Of a DNA stretch of 64,000 bases, positions 44,253 to 53,606 are shown one piece after another. The notes under the pieces are model-generated. The model had not been told where the DNA came from. It saw nothing but the letters and a program-made list of their open reading frames with translations, and ran no database searches. Location of the stretch: positions 372,001 through 436,000 of the forward strand of contig NZ_AHCD03000035.1 in the NCBI RefSeq assembly GCF_000238295.3, in the 5' to 3' direction. The translations under genes and the position numbers were made by a program. The DNA comes from Pseudoalteromonas rubra (GTDB lineage Bacteria > Pseudomonadota > Gammaproteobacteria > Enterobacterales > Alteromonadaceae). Every line of letters begins with the position of its first letter. The first letter of the stretch is position 1.

Positions 44253-46428
44253 ATTACAGCTTAAAGTCGGCACTATGGTCCTGGTCTTGTTAACCATTGC
44301 CCTGGCCCATTTCGCCTATAGCGCCTGGACACAAGCCAATAAAATCGCATCAGATACCGTTGCACAACGCGCAACCAGCCTGTCTTTGGACATAAAAAAC
44401 AGACTGGCCGAACTGACATTTCAGGTCGCGCACTACAGCGACCACCGGATCCTGGCAGAGTTGCCTTTAAACCTTTTGTATACACAATACGCGCTTAAGG
44501 AGATCCGAGAGCTGGTATCCAAATCTCCATTGGTCAAAAGTGTGATGATCAGTGATGGCTCCCCCTACATTGTCGAAGGGTACCCTCTTTATACTTTGCA
44601 CTGGGCAACCCCTTCTATCATAGAGCACACCGCTTCTGTCATTAACGAAAGTGCGCGCGAGTTGATGGTCAGAAAGCTCTTGATCAGCAACACAGAGCTG
44701 GGAGTAAACGCTTCTCCAGGTGGAACGCTTTTTATTGCCGTGCCATTACGCCAGACGTTGCCCTCTCTTATCGACCCATTTCGCTATACCGGCGTGCTAT
44801 TTTTTGAATTAGATGTCAGTCAGATGGCAATTGAACTGGCTGATTATGAGTCACTGACAACCTTTTCGGATGAGCAAATGTGGTTTCATGAGGGACATCA
44901 ATTCGATGCGGGGCTCAATGCAACCTACCCCATTTATGAGCGTAACACTGAAGGCCTGAACTTATCGCTATCCCTGTCTCATCAGCACAGTGCTTATACT
45001 CAGGAGATACTGTATGCCATCATCAGAAGCGCAATGCTGGCATTGGGCGTATTGGTCATACTTTTCTGGTACCTGGCTTACGTCAGCCGCAAAGTCACTA
45101 CACCCATGAAGCAGCTTGAAAAATACTGTATGTCACTGACGTCAGGCAACTATGAACAGAATAATGCTAACCTTGAATATGAAGAACTAAAAACACTGCA
45201 AAAGACGCTTAATAAGCTGGTCGGCACCGTCAATACACAAGTTACACAGCTTAAACAGGAGAAAGTGCGAGCCGAGCAATCAGAACTGGCCAAAGCGCAA
45301 TTTCTTGCCACCATGAGCCACGAAATTCGCACCCCAATGAATGCGATTCTGGGCGTTTTTCAGCTTTTAAAACAGGAAGATCTTCATGCACAAGAGCGTT
45401 CTCTCGTTGAGCAAGGCTATACCTCTTCACAAACCCTGCTCGGTCTGGTGAATGACATACTCGACTTTTCTAAAATGGAAGCGGGTAAACTCACACTCGA
45501 AGTTCTGGCTGTGGACATTCCGCATTTATGCCGGGAAATCATTCAGGAATATCAACACCTGGCCCGTGACAAACAGGTAACGGTGGAACTGGACACACAG
45601 TTAAAGCCGCAGTATTCAGTCAGGCTCGCAGATCCCCTGCGACTAAAGCAAATCCTCCGTAACCTGCTATCAAATGCGATCAAGTTCACAGAACAAGGTC
45701 TGGTAATTGTGAGAGCCAAAGGTGACAGCAATAAACTCACGGTAGAGGTTTGCGATAGCGGAATTGGTATGACCCCTACCCAACTTTCCAACTTGTTTAA
45801 ACATTTTCATCAGGCCGACAATTCAACGACCCGAAAATATGGCGGATCCGGACTGGGGCTGGCTATCGTCAAACAGCTGGTAGAACTTATGCAGGGTGAC
45901 GTAACGGTCACAAGTGTTGCTGGAGAAGGCAGCCAGTTTACGGTCACGCTCCCGCTGCAGTGTGTTAAGCCCTCAGCTCAGTCTGCAATCGAAGATAGGC
46001 AAACGAAACCTGCAGTCCCAGATTTGCGCGGTGTTAAGGTACTGCTTGCTGAAGATAACCTGATTAATCAGCAAATATTTTCAGCCATGATGAAAAAGAC
46101 TAATGCAACACTCATTATGGCGGCTAACGGTAAGCTCGCCATGGAGAGCTTTAATAAAGCTCGACCTGACCTTTTCTTTGTTGATATTCAAATGCCTGTG
46201 ATGGATGGCATAGAGGTTTGCCAACAGGTAAAAAGCACCGACTATCACAATCCACTCATCGCCATTACAGCCAATGTACTCCCGGAGGATGTCAGCCGTT
46301 ACCTCTCTCTCGGGTTTGACGACTTCGTTGCTAAGCCAATTGATATGCAGGCACTGTTCGATACCATTTCGCGTGTTATGGAAAGTGATACGCAATCTGG
46401 TGAGACGACTAAGTCAAACACAATCTAG
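44224..46428 (+). CDS. Hybrid sensor histidine kinase with receiver domain
   Basis: 734 residues: TM helix about 17-35, a periplasmic sensory region of some 240 residues, second TM about 265-285, a HAMP-like linker and coiled coil, HisKA with His366 in ATMSHEIRTPMNA, HATPase with NLLSNAIKF and GGSGLGLAIVK, and a receiver with Asp654 in FFVDIQMPVMDG and a following AKPID Lys. There is no Hpt domain, so phosphate must leave via a separate Hpt protein. Its overlap with the binding-protein gene suggests a LuxPQ- or TorTS-like pair. Confidence 0.92.
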   Translation: MSKKKNLVSELQLKVGTMVLVLLTIALAHFAYSAWTQANKIASDTVAQRATSLSLDIKNRLAELTFQVAHYSDHRILAELPLNLLYTQYALKEIRELVSKSPLVKSVMISDGSPYIVEGYPLYTLHWATPSIIEHTASVINESARELMVRKLLISNTELGVNASPGGTLFIAVPLRQTLPSLIDPFRYTGVLFFELDVSQMAIELADYESLTTFSDEQMWFHEGHQFDAGLNATYPIYERNTEGLNLSLSLSHQHSAYTQEILYAIIRSAMLALGVLVILFWYLAYVSRKVTTPMKQLEKYCMSLTSGNYEQNNANLEYEELKTLQKTLNKLVGTVNTQVTQLKQEKVRAEQSELAKAQFLATMSHEIRTPMNAILGVFQLLKQEDLHAQERSLVEQGYTSSQTLLGLVNDILDFSKMEAGKLTLEVLAVDIPHLCREIIQEYQHLARDKQVTVELDTQLKPQYSVRLADPLRLKQILRNLLSNAIKFTEQGLVIVRAKGDSNKLTVEVCDSGIGMTPTQLSNLFKHFHQADNSTTRKYGGSGLGLAIVKQLVELMQGDVTVTSVAGEGSQFTVTLPLQCVKPSAQSAIEDRQTKPAVPDLRGVKVLLAEDNLINQQIFSAMMKKTNATLIMAANGKLAMESFNKARPDLFFVDIQMPVMDGIEVCQQVKSTDYHNPLIAITANVLPEDVSRYLSLGFDDFVAKPIDMQALFDTISRVMESDTQSGETTKSNTI

Positions 46429-46512
46429 AGGCAGATTCTTGGCGCACGAGCACTGTGTGAGCTAAAAAACGGTTACATGGTGCAGGAGGAAAGGCAGTAG
46501 CCAGGGGTTGTT

Positions 46513-46538
46513 CAGAAGCCCCTGTTAAGGGGCTTCTG
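46513..46538. terminator. Hairpin between the hybrid kinase and SulP genes
   Basis: CAGAAGCCCC and GGGGCTTCTG form a perfect 10-bp stem with a 6-nt loop between two convergent genes. T-runs are poor on both sides, so termination is likely but not certain. Confidence 0.6.
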
Positions 46539-46546
46539 TTCTGAAG

Positions 46547-48103
46547 TTACGCCAGTTTATCCGATGCAACTTTGTATTTTGGATCTTCTATCACATTTAC
46601 TTCCACCAAATCAGCCGCTTTTGCTAATAACTGCTGACAATCCTGACTCAGGTGACGCAAATGCAATTTCTTACCGGCCTTAGTGTACTTTTCTGCAAGC
46701 GCATCAATGGCCTCAATTGCACTGTGATCAGCAACCCGGCTATGTTTGAACTCAATGATCACATCAGCCGGATCATTTGCCACATCAAACAACTCAGCAA
46801 AATTCTTTACAGAGCCGAAGAATAATGGACCATGTAACTCGTACACTTTTGAGCCCTGCTCATCAATATAATTGCTGGTATAGATGTGCTTAGCGTGCTC
46901 CCAGGCGAATACCAGCGCCGAGACAATCACACCGACACAGACTGCGATAGCGAGATCTGTTACCACTGTAACACCAGATACCAGGACAATTACAAACGCG
47001 TCGCTCTTTGGAATACGCTTCATCAGGCGGAAGCTGGACCACTCAAAAGTGCCCAGTACAACCATAAACATCACACCAACCAAAGCAGCCAGTGGGATCA
47101 TTTCGATCAGGCTGGCAGCAAACAAGATAAAGGCGAGGAGTAATATCGCAGCGGTAATACCAGACAGACGGCTACGACCACCTGAATTAATGTTGATCAT
47201 TGACTGGCCAATCATTGCACAGCCACCCATCGCACCGAATACACCACAGGTCATGTTTGCAGCCCCCTGGCCAATACACTCTCTGTTCGAATGGCCACGT
47301 GTTTCAGTGATCTCGTCGATCAAGGTCAGTGTCAGTAGTGATTCAATCAGACCAATTGCGGCAAGGATCAGTGCATATGGGAAAATAATCGTGAACGTTT
47401 CCCATGTCCAGGGCACCTGAGGGATATGGAATTCAGGGAAGCCGCCTGCAATAGTAGCATTCACATTGCCACTCATGTCTTTGAGGTAATCCAGAACGTT
47501 ACGCGTATCCAGGTCCAGTCCAATCACTAGGCCTGTAACCACCAGGATAGCAGCAAGGCTTGACGGTACTGCTGTTGTTAGTTTTGGCAGAAAGTGGATG
47601 ATTGCCATCGTCAGTGCTACCAGACCAGCCATGATATATAGCTGCTGCCCTTGCATCCACTGCAATGTGCCAGATCCATCCATCACCTTGAACTGACCAA
47701 GCTGAGCGAGAAAGATCACGATGGCCAGACCATTTACGAAACCGAGCATCACCGGATGCGGTACCATACGAATGAACTTACCAAGCTTAAATACGCCTGC
47801 GAGGATCTGTAAAACCCCCATCAGCAACACTGTCGCAAACAGGTATTCGACACCATGTTCAATCACCAGGCTCACCATAACGACGGCAAGCGCACCGGTT
47901 GCACCAGATATCATACCTGGACGACCACCAAAAATAGACGTGATCAAGCCCACGATGAACGCGGCGTATAAGCCGACTAATGGATCGACATGTGCGACAA
48001 ACGCAAATGCGACAGCTTCAGGTACCAACGCCAGAGCGACGGTCAATCCTGACAGTATGTCGTTCTTAGCAGAGCTGGGCGCTTTGCCTATTAGATTAAA
48101 CAT
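46547..48103 (-). CDS. SulP family inorganic anion transporter
   Basis: 518-residue inner-membrane protein with ten or more hydrophobic helices in two repeats, including ILSGLTVALALVPEAVAFAF and the conserved GCAMIGQSMININSGGRSR, then a C-terminal STAS domain (about 400-510). SulP proteins carry sulfate, bicarbonate or other anions, often with Na+. Which anion is moved cannot be told; no sulfur or carbonic anhydrase gene adjoins. ATG at 48103. Confidence 0.9.
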   Translation of the reverse strand: MFNLIGKAPSSAKNDILSGLTVALALVPEAVAFAFVAHVDPLVGLYAAFIVGLITSIFGGRPGMISGATGALAVVMVSLVIEHGVEYLFATVLLMGVLQILAGVFKLGKFIRMVPHPVMLGFVNGLAIVIFLAQLGQFKVMDGSGTLQWMQGQQLYIMAGLVALTMAIIHFLPKLTTAVPSSLAAILVVTGLVIGLDLDTRNVLDYLKDMSGNVNATIAGGFPEFHIPQVPWTWETFTIIFPYALILAAIGLIESLLTLTLIDEITETRGHSNRECIGQGAANMTCGVFGAMGGCAMIGQSMININSGGRSRLSGITAAILLLAFILFAASLIEMIPLAALVGVMFMVVLGTFEWSSFRLMKRIPKSDAFVIVLVSGVTVVTDLAIAVCVGVIVSALVFAWEHAKHIYTSNYIDEQGSKVYELHGPLFFGSVKNFAELFDVANDPADVIIEFKHSRVADHSAIEAIDALAEKYTKAGKKLHLRHLSQDCQQLLAKAADLVEVNVIEDPKYKVASDKLA

Positions 48104-48132
48104 TTAAATCCCCAAGATTATTACTACGACAG

Positions 48133-48167
48133 AAAAGCGCTGGATCCTAGCAAAATCCAGCGCTTTT
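48133..48167. terminator. Terminator after the Lrp-type regulator
   Basis: GCGCTGGAT and ATCCAGCGC stem with a 9-nt loop, flanked by AAAA and TTTT. On the minus strand it lies 49 bp after the regulator stop and before SulP. Confidence 0.8.
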
Positions 48168-48215
48168 AACAAATGAGATACATTATAGTTGAGTTTCAGG
48201 TCTGATGTATGACAA

Positions 48216-48674
48216 TCAGATCGGCAGGGCTGTGGTCCGCTTAACGCACGTCATTGTGACGTTTGAATGAACTTCCTGAACATATTCCAGGTTGAGCAGG
48301 TTATCTCTGACAAATTGCTCATACCCTTCTATACCACGAGAAATAATACGTAACATAAAGTCCATTGTGCCTGCCATGGTATAGCATTCAGTCACTTCGT
48401 CATAGCTCATGATCAATTTTTCGAATTCAGCAAGGTTATTACGACCATGATTAGATAACTTAACATGAGCATAAACAAGCATATCAAAACCAAGCTGTTT
48501 CTCATCCAGCAAAGCAACTTTTCCTTTGATATAACCATCTTGCTCGAGTTTGGCAATACGACGCCAACAAGGTGACTGGGACAACCCAACTTTATCGGCT
48601 ATTTCTGCCGTAGATAAACTCGCATCTTGCTGTAACAGCGCTAGTATTTGACGATCAACCTGATTTAATGACAT
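48216..48674 (-). CDS. Lrp/AsnC family transcriptional regulator
   Basis: 152 residues: N-terminal winged HTH (VDRQILALLQQDASLSTAEIADKV to GLSQSPCWRRIAKLE) and a C-terminal RAM ligand-binding domain (VTECYTMAGTMDFMLRI). Similar to amino-acid-responsive AsnC/Lrp-like regulators rather than global Lrp (164 residues, with a longer N-terminus). Target unknown; it precedes the SulP gene but a terminator intervenes. Confidence 0.9.
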   Translation of the reverse strand: MSLNQVDRQILALLQQDASLSTAEIADKVGLSQSPCWRRIAKLEQDGYIKGKVALLDEKQLGFDMLVYAHVKLSNHGRNNLAEFEKLIMSYDEVTECYTMAGTMDFMLRIISRGIEGYEQFVRDNLLNLEYVQEVHSNVTMTCVKRTTALPI

Positions 48675-48728
48675 ATTTTTCTTAATTTTTAATTAGTTAA
48701 ATGAATACAGTGCCGATAGACTCAGTTA

Positions 48729-49370
48729 TCAGCCAAACCGCCCGCTCATAAAAGGATTATGTCGCTGCTCATACCCAATCGACGTATCTTCACCATGCCC
48801 ACTCATGACCCGAGTCGCCTCTGGTAAAGTGAATAGCTGAGTTTCGATAGAACGTTTTAGCAATGCAGCATCCCCCTTTGGAAAATCTGTTCTGCCTACT
48901 GAGCCTTTGAACAACACATCACCAACCAATACAGTTGCACTCTGTGGCTCATAAAACACGACATGGCCCGGCGTATGTCCGGGACAGTGGCGCACTTCCA
49001 ATTTCAGCTCGCCAAGCTCAACGCATTCGCCGTCTTCAAGCCAGCGTCTGGGAAAAAACGCCGCCTGCGGTGCAAAGCCAAACATCTGCGCTTGCATAGG
49101 TAATGCATCAAACCAAAACTTATCTTCGCGCTGTGGCCCGACAATATCAACCCCTAAAGCTTCAGATAACGCCTCACTGGCACCAACATGATCGAGATGC
49201 CCGTGAGTAAGCAAAATCATTTCAACTTTAAGAGTGCGTTCCTTTATAATAGACAATATTTTATCAATATCGCCTCCCGGGTCAACCACTGCGCACACCC
49301 CTGTGCCAGGACAACAAATGATCCGACAATTCTGCATGAACGGTGTGACGGGTATGGTGATTACCTGCAT
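48729..49370 (-). CDS. MBL-fold hydrolase (YcbL/glyoxalase II-like)
   Basis: 213-residue metallo-beta-lactamase-fold protein with the metal motif LTHGHLDHVG near 54-63, CPGHTPGHVVF near 135 and GDVLFKGSVGRTDFP. The type II glyoxalase-like subgroup includes E. coli YcbL (215 residues). Its ATG directly follows the stop of the M14 peptidase gene (TAAATG), so translation is coupled. Substrate in the cell is not certain, a glutathione thioester being the usual guess. Confidence 0.9.
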   Translation of the reverse strand: MQVITIPVTPFMQNCRIICCPGTGVCAVVDPGGDIDKILSIIKERTLKVEMILLTHGHLDHVGASEALSEALGVDIVGPQREDKFWFDALPMQAQMFGFAPQAAFFPRRWLEDGECVELGELKLEVRHCPGHTPGHVVFYEPQSATVLVGDVLFKGSVGRTDFPKGDAALLKRSIETQLFTLPEATRVMSGHGEDTSIGYEQRHNPFMSGRFG

Positions 49371-51161
49371 TTATTTTTCCTTAAAGGACATGAGTATCGG
49401 ATACTTCAGATAAGCCTGGTCGTAATAAGGCGTACGCTGATATAGCCACTCCATTCTCGCTTTTGGATCTTTCGCAAAGGCTTTATCCTCGCTGATTTTT
49501 TTATCAAACGCCAGTGCCATCGCCGGATTGTCTTTTAACATTTTCCGGGCAAAAGGTTCAAGCGCATAATTTTCAACGTACTCAGTGCGCTGGAACACAC
49601 CGGGGAAATCGCCCCAGGCGAAAAACGAGTCAGGCGCTTTAGGATGAAGCAAATGGGTTATCAACTCTCCATTGGCTTGCTGGGTTGACACTCTATACCA
49701 ACCTGACAGGCTCAGAGAGGTCGACACGGCCTGCTGCTCGAATTCGGCACTGACACGAAAACGTCCTTCAAATGGGGTGTCTGCAAATTGATAGGAAGTT
49801 ATCGCAAGCTGAACCAAGTCATCAGCCAGCACATCTGTGTTCAGTTGTTCAACAGTAATCCCATGGAGTTTAAGCTTTTCCACAGTGTTGGTGTAAGCAG
49901 GCGGAATGTAAAACGCACTGGGCACTTTCACTTTAACCTTTACTTCTTTTTGCCAGTATACAGGGAGTTGCTCATACAACTTGGGTTCGCCAAGATATTT
50001 GGCTTCCATTTGACCAGATAACGCACTTTCGAAGCGTTTGTAGGCAATGCCTTTAAACGAGATCAGCGCCGGTTTTTCAGCATAACTGCGCTCGACAACC
50101 AGCTCATCCGGCACAAAATGTTTCTCTGTCTCGACGGCCTTAGCTAATGCCTGATGATGCTCAGACAATGCATCAATAACGCCATCAACGAATACATAGG
50201 TACCTAGTACTCGTTGTTTATACGGTTTCAAAGAGTGATTTTCTAACAATATGCTGGGAAGTGCCTTAATATCTGCCCAGCCATTTGAAAAGCGCGGACC
50301 AGCCACCCAACCTGCGAGCCCTTTTTTAAAGTCGCGTTTGTCCATGACAAACACCAAAGGGTCAGGCTCATGGCCTTGCTGGCGAAGTTTTTCGTCTATC
50401 ATGGGGGTAAAGTGCAGCTCCAACACTTTAGCAACAGCAGGTGACTCACTGGCGAAACTGGGGTTAAACCCATAGGTGATATCGTATTGATAGTCCGCGC
50501 CATCGGTCACATGCAAATCAAGATACATAGCAGGCCGATACTGATTGATCACTTGCATAACAGCCCTTACACCCGGCGTGTCAAGCTTAGTGTAGTCACG
50601 ATTAAGGTTCAGGTTGAGCCCATTGGTTCGGTAGCCCATAGTCGCTGGACCACGCTGGTTAATGCGATTGTAGGCGCTTCTTCTTTCGTGACCATCGACG
50701 TTCAGCACAGGAATAAACAGAATATTGACTTTGTTAAGCACATCACGTCGTTTGCCCGTCGCAATATCGCGCAAAAGCATAAACATAGCATCTTTGCCGT
50801 CTATTTCGCCTGCGTGGATCCCAGCCTGGACCAGCAATGTCGGTTTGTTGTTATTTTTTAACATCGCAGGACTGAACTGATTTACCTGAGACGCAATCAG
50901 CATTTTGATGTCGCGGCCCGCGTCACTCTGTCCAATCGTAACCGCCTTAAACTGAGTTGGGTTCGCCGCGACCAGACGGTCGATAAATGCCATCGTTTTT
51001 GCATAGTCCGGGCTTTCCAAACCTTTGCTCAGTTCAAAATCTGTGGTGAGTGGTCCCTGTTCCTGCATCAGGTCGACACTCTTTCCCTGCCAGTCTTGCA
51101 GCGGTGGTAAATGACTATTCAGATTTACTGTTGCACTTAGCAAAACAATGCCTAAATTCAT
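49371..51161 (-). CDS. M14 family metallocarboxypeptidase, exported
   Basis: 596-residue zinc carboxypeptidase-like protein. Zinc ligands appear in GIHAGEIDGKDA (H-x-x-E near residue 115) and LDLHVTDGADYQYD (His near 200). The N-terminus MNLGIVLLSATVNLNSH is hydrophobic but short and lacks a basic start, so export is likely yet unproven. The C-terminal half (about 350-596) has no recognised domain. I chose the ATG at 51161; a TTG at 51167 would add two residues. Immediately upstream of the MBL gene. Confidence 0.88.
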   Translation of the reverse strand: MNLGIVLLSATVNLNSHLPPLQDWQGKSVDLMQEQGPLTTDFELSKGLESPDYAKTMAFIDRLVAANPTQFKAVTIGQSDAGRDIKMLIASQVNQFSPAMLKNNNKPTLLVQAGIHAGEIDGKDAMFMLLRDIATGKRRDVLNKVNILFIPVLNVDGHERRSAYNRINQRGPATMGYRTNGLNLNLNRDYTKLDTPGVRAVMQVINQYRPAMYLDLHVTDGADYQYDITYGFNPSFASESPAVAKVLELHFTPMIDEKLRQQGHEPDPLVFVMDKRDFKKGLAGWVAGPRFSNGWADIKALPSILLENHSLKPYKQRVLGTYVFVDGVIDALSEHHQALAKAVETEKHFVPDELVVERSYAEKPALISFKGIAYKRFESALSGQMEAKYLGEPKLYEQLPVYWQKEVKVKVKVPSAFYIPPAYTNTVEKLKLHGITVEQLNTDVLADDLVQLAITSYQFADTPFEGRFRVSAEFEQQAVSTSLSLSGWYRVSTQQANGELITHLLHPKAPDSFFAWGDFPGVFQRTEYVENYALEPFARKMLKDNPAMALAFDKKISEDKAFAKDPKARMEWLYQRTPYYDQAYLKYPILMSFKEK

Positions 51162-51302
51162 AAACAATCTTTATTTCTATCTATCAATATAATGATTATA
51201 TCAATATTTAAATTAACAACTTACAATGTGCGGTGATTCTACAAAAATTCACAGTTAATCGCGAGCTAACTTTTGGCGCTGCGAAAAAACATGGATAAAC
51301 AC

Positions 51303-52133
51303 ATGACAAAATCGATTTTAATCACAGGTTGCTCCACCGGCATTGGTTATTACTGCGCCAAAGCGCTTCACCACTCGGGATTTCGCGTCGTCGCATCGGT
51401 GCGCAATCCTGAACACCTGACGCGCTTTGAAGCTGACGGCATTCCTTGCATCCTTTTGGATCTGGCGGATGAAGCGTCTATCAAAAAGGGATTTGAAGAG
51501 GCTGTTGCGCTGTGCGACGGAAAGCTCGATGCGCTGTTTAACAATGGTGCTTATGGTCAGCCCGGCGCGGTCGAAGACTTACCAACCGAGGTATTACGCG
51601 CCCAATTTGAAACCAATTTGTTCGGCTGGCATACCCTGACATGCCTGGCAGTTGCCCATATGAGAAACCATGGCGGCGACAGCCGCATCATTCAAAACTC
51701 ATCTGTGCTGGGGCTCGTCGCTTTGCCCTATCGCGGCGCCTACAACGCCAGTAAATTCGCTCTCGAAGGGCTTACGGATACACTCCGTATGGAACTAAGC
51801 GAGTCAAATATTCAGGTAAGTCTGATAGAGCCAGGCCCTGTCTTATCAGATTTTCGCCGCAATGCACGCATTGCATTTGAGCAGCATATTGAAATAAGCA
51901 GCAGTGCACATAAAGCAGAGTACGAAGCACAATTAGCCCGCCTCAATGCACAATCTGCACCACAAAAGTTTACCTTAGGGCCTGATGCGGTCTACGAAAA
52001 GCTATTGCATGCACTGACAGCAAAACGTGCAAAGCCCAGGTATTATGTGACCTTCCCGACCTACTTAATGGGATATCTTAAGCGCCTGCTTAGCTCAGCC
52101 TGGCTGGACAAAATTTTGCTCAAAAATAGATAG
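51303..52133 (+). CDS. Short-chain dehydrogenase/reductase
   Basis: 276-residue classical SDR: cofactor motif TGCSTGIG near 9, NNGAYG near 80, catalytic Ser in QNSSVLGLV and the Y-x-x-x-K in YNASKFALEG. Lacks an Asp typical of NAD preference after beta-2 (VASVRNPEHL), suggesting NADP. Substrate unknown. The start is not certain: ATG at 51291 is in frame and neither has a strong SD. Convergent with rplT. Confidence 0.87.
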   Translation: MTKSILITGCSTGIGYYCAKALHHSGFRVVASVRNPEHLTRFEADGIPCILLDLADEASIKKGFEEAVALCDGKLDALFNNGAYGQPGAVEDLPTEVLRAQFETNLFGWHTLTCLAVAHMRNHGGDSRIIQNSSVLGLVALPYRGAYNASKFALEGLTDTLRMELSESNIQVSLIEPGPVLSDFRRNARIAFEQHIEISSSAHKAEYEAQLARLNAQSAPQKFTLGPDAVYEKLLHALTAKRAKPRYYVTFPTYLMGYLKRLLSSAWLDKILLKNR

Positions 52134-52137
52134 GATC

Positions 52138-52163
52138 AAAAAAAGGAGCCATAGGCTCCTTTT
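52138..52163. terminator. Bidirectional terminator, SDR and rplT
   Basis: AAGGAGCC and GGCTCCTT stem with an ATA loop, with an A-run on the left and TTCTTT on the right. It lies between the convergent SDR and rplT genes. Confidence 0.88.
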
Positions 52164-52190
52164 CTTTCAATCGCTTAACTTAATATAGAA

Positions 52191-52550
52191 TTAAGCTGCA
52201 AGACCTTCTTTTGCTTTAGCAACAAGTGCTGCGAAAGCTACCTGGTCGTATACTGCGATATCAGCTAGGATCTTACGATCGATTTCAACAGATGACTTTT
52301 TAAGGCCATTGATGAAACGGCTGTAAGATAGGCCGTTTTGACGTGCAGCAGCGTTGATACGTGCAATCCATAGTTGACGGAAAGTACGTTTCTTAGCGCG
52401 ACGGTCACGGTAAGCGTATTGACCTGCTTTAGTTACTGCCTGGAAAGCTACGCGATAAACGCGTGAACGCGCTCCGTAGTAACCTTTAGCTTGCTTTAAT
52501 ACTTTTTTGTGACGTGCACGTGCGATAACACCGCGTTTAACTCTTGCCAT
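52191..52550 (-). CDS. rplT: 50S ribosomal protein L20
   Basis: Assembly-initiating 23S rRNA-binding protein, 119 residues (E. coli 118), very basic N-terminus MARVKRGVIARARHKKVLK and a globular C-terminal half with SRFINGLKK. In E. coli it represses rpmI-rplT translation through a leader pseudoknot. ATG at 52550 follows GAGGAT, 15 bp after the rpmI stop. Confidence 0.98.
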   Translation of the reverse strand: MARVKRGVIARARHKKVLKQAKGYYGARSRVYRVAFQAVTKAGQYAYRDRRAKKRTFRQLWIARINAAARQNGLSYSRFINGLKKSSVEIDRKILADIAVYDQVAFAALVAKAKEGLAA

Positions 52551-52565
52551 TTCTGATATCCTCTA

Positions 52566-52766
52566 TTAAGCGAATGGTAACATACGATTGATAAGACCCA
52601 GGTCATTCTTATGAACCATAGTCTTGTTACGTAGGTGAAGTTTACGCTTAGAAGATTTCTTAGTCAGAATGTGACGAAGATGCGACTGTTTACGCTTGAA
52701 ACCGCCAGAAGCAGTCTTTTTGAAGCGCTTAGCAGCACCTCTGTGTGTCTTTAGTTTGTAAGACAT
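52566..52766 (-). CDS. rpmI: 50S ribosomal protein L35
   Basis: 66 residues, MSYKLKTHRGAAKRFKKT start and HLRNKTMVHKNDLGLINRMLPFA-like basic end. I chose the ATG at 52766, with GGAG at 8 bases, not the longer frame from 52805. The 204-bp leader up to infC could hold an L20-responsive structure like that in E. coli; I did not fold it. Confidence 0.96.
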   Translation of the reverse strand: MSYKLKTHRGAAKRFKKTASGGFKRKQSHLRHILTKKSSKRKLHLRNKTMVHKNDLGLINRMLPFA

Positions 52767-52970
52767 TGCAATAACTCCAAATGATATTGCGTTAACGTTA
52801 TGCAAGCAGGCGGATGATAAACATCACTTTGTTGGCCTGGTATGCACCCTAATTCCGGTGAAAGGCCACATGTGACCTTTACTTAGGTACCGGTTAACTC
52901 AGGTGGCTGACGCACTTTAAACCTGAGTTAAATTCTGTCGATCGTTAAATCGGCGCGTATTATGCCTTGC

Positions 52971-53519
52971 TTAAGACTTTTTCGCAATAGGTGCCATCAT
53001 CATAATCATTTGACGACCTTCAACCCGGTTCGGGAATGACTCTACCTGAGCCACTTCTTCCAGATCGGCTTTCAAACGATTAAGCATTTCAATGGCAATT
53101 TCCTGGTGAGCCATTTCACGGCCACGGAAACGAATGGTGATTTTCGCTTTGTCGCCCGCTTCAAGGAATTTGCGAAGGTTACGCAGTTTAACCTGATAAT
53201 CGCCTTCGTCCGTGCCAGGACGGAATTTGATTTCTTTAACCTGGATCTGTTTTTGCTTTTTCTTTTGTTCTTTTTGTAGTTTTGCTTTTTCAAAAAGGAA
53301 CTTACCATAGTCCATTACTTTACAGACTGGTGGCTCTGCATTTGGACTGATCTCAACCAGGTCCAGGCCGGCTTCTTCTGCAAGCGTTCTTGCTTCTCTA
53401 ATAGAAACTACGCCCGCCTGCTCGCCTTCAGCGTCAATTAAGCGAACTTCTTTTGCTGATATTTCTTCATTGATACGATTTTTCTGAGCAGTAGTTTGCC
53501 CTTTTTTGCCGCCTCTAAT
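52971..53519 (-). CDS. infC: Translation initiation factor IF-3 (AUU start)
   Basis: IF-3 checks the start codon and keeps 30S subunits free. 182 residues (E. coli 180), with ISPNAEPPVCKVMDYGKF and FRGREMAHQEIA. The frame has no ATG at the start: GGAGGA is followed after 7 bases by ATT, then AGAGGCGGC. E. coli infC also starts at AUU, which IF-3 discriminates against, giving autoregulation. A TTG inside the Shine-Dalgarno would be needed for the longer frame, so I reject it. Confidence 0.93.
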   Translation of the reverse strand: MRGGKKGQTTAQKNRINEEISAKEVRLIDAEGEQAGVVSIREARTLAEEAGLDLVEISPNAEPPVCKVMDYGKFLFEKAKLQKEQKKKQKQIQVKEIKFRPGTDEGDYQVKLRNLRKFLEAGDKAKITIRFRGREMAHQEIAIEMLNRLKADLEEVAQVESFPNRVEGRQMIMMMAPIAKKS

Positions 53520-53606
53520 GGTACGTTCCTCCAAAAAGTCAAAAATATATTGTGCGAAAAGCGATTTGAATTAAGTGATAAGCCTTTCGCACAGGTTTAC
53601 TATAAA

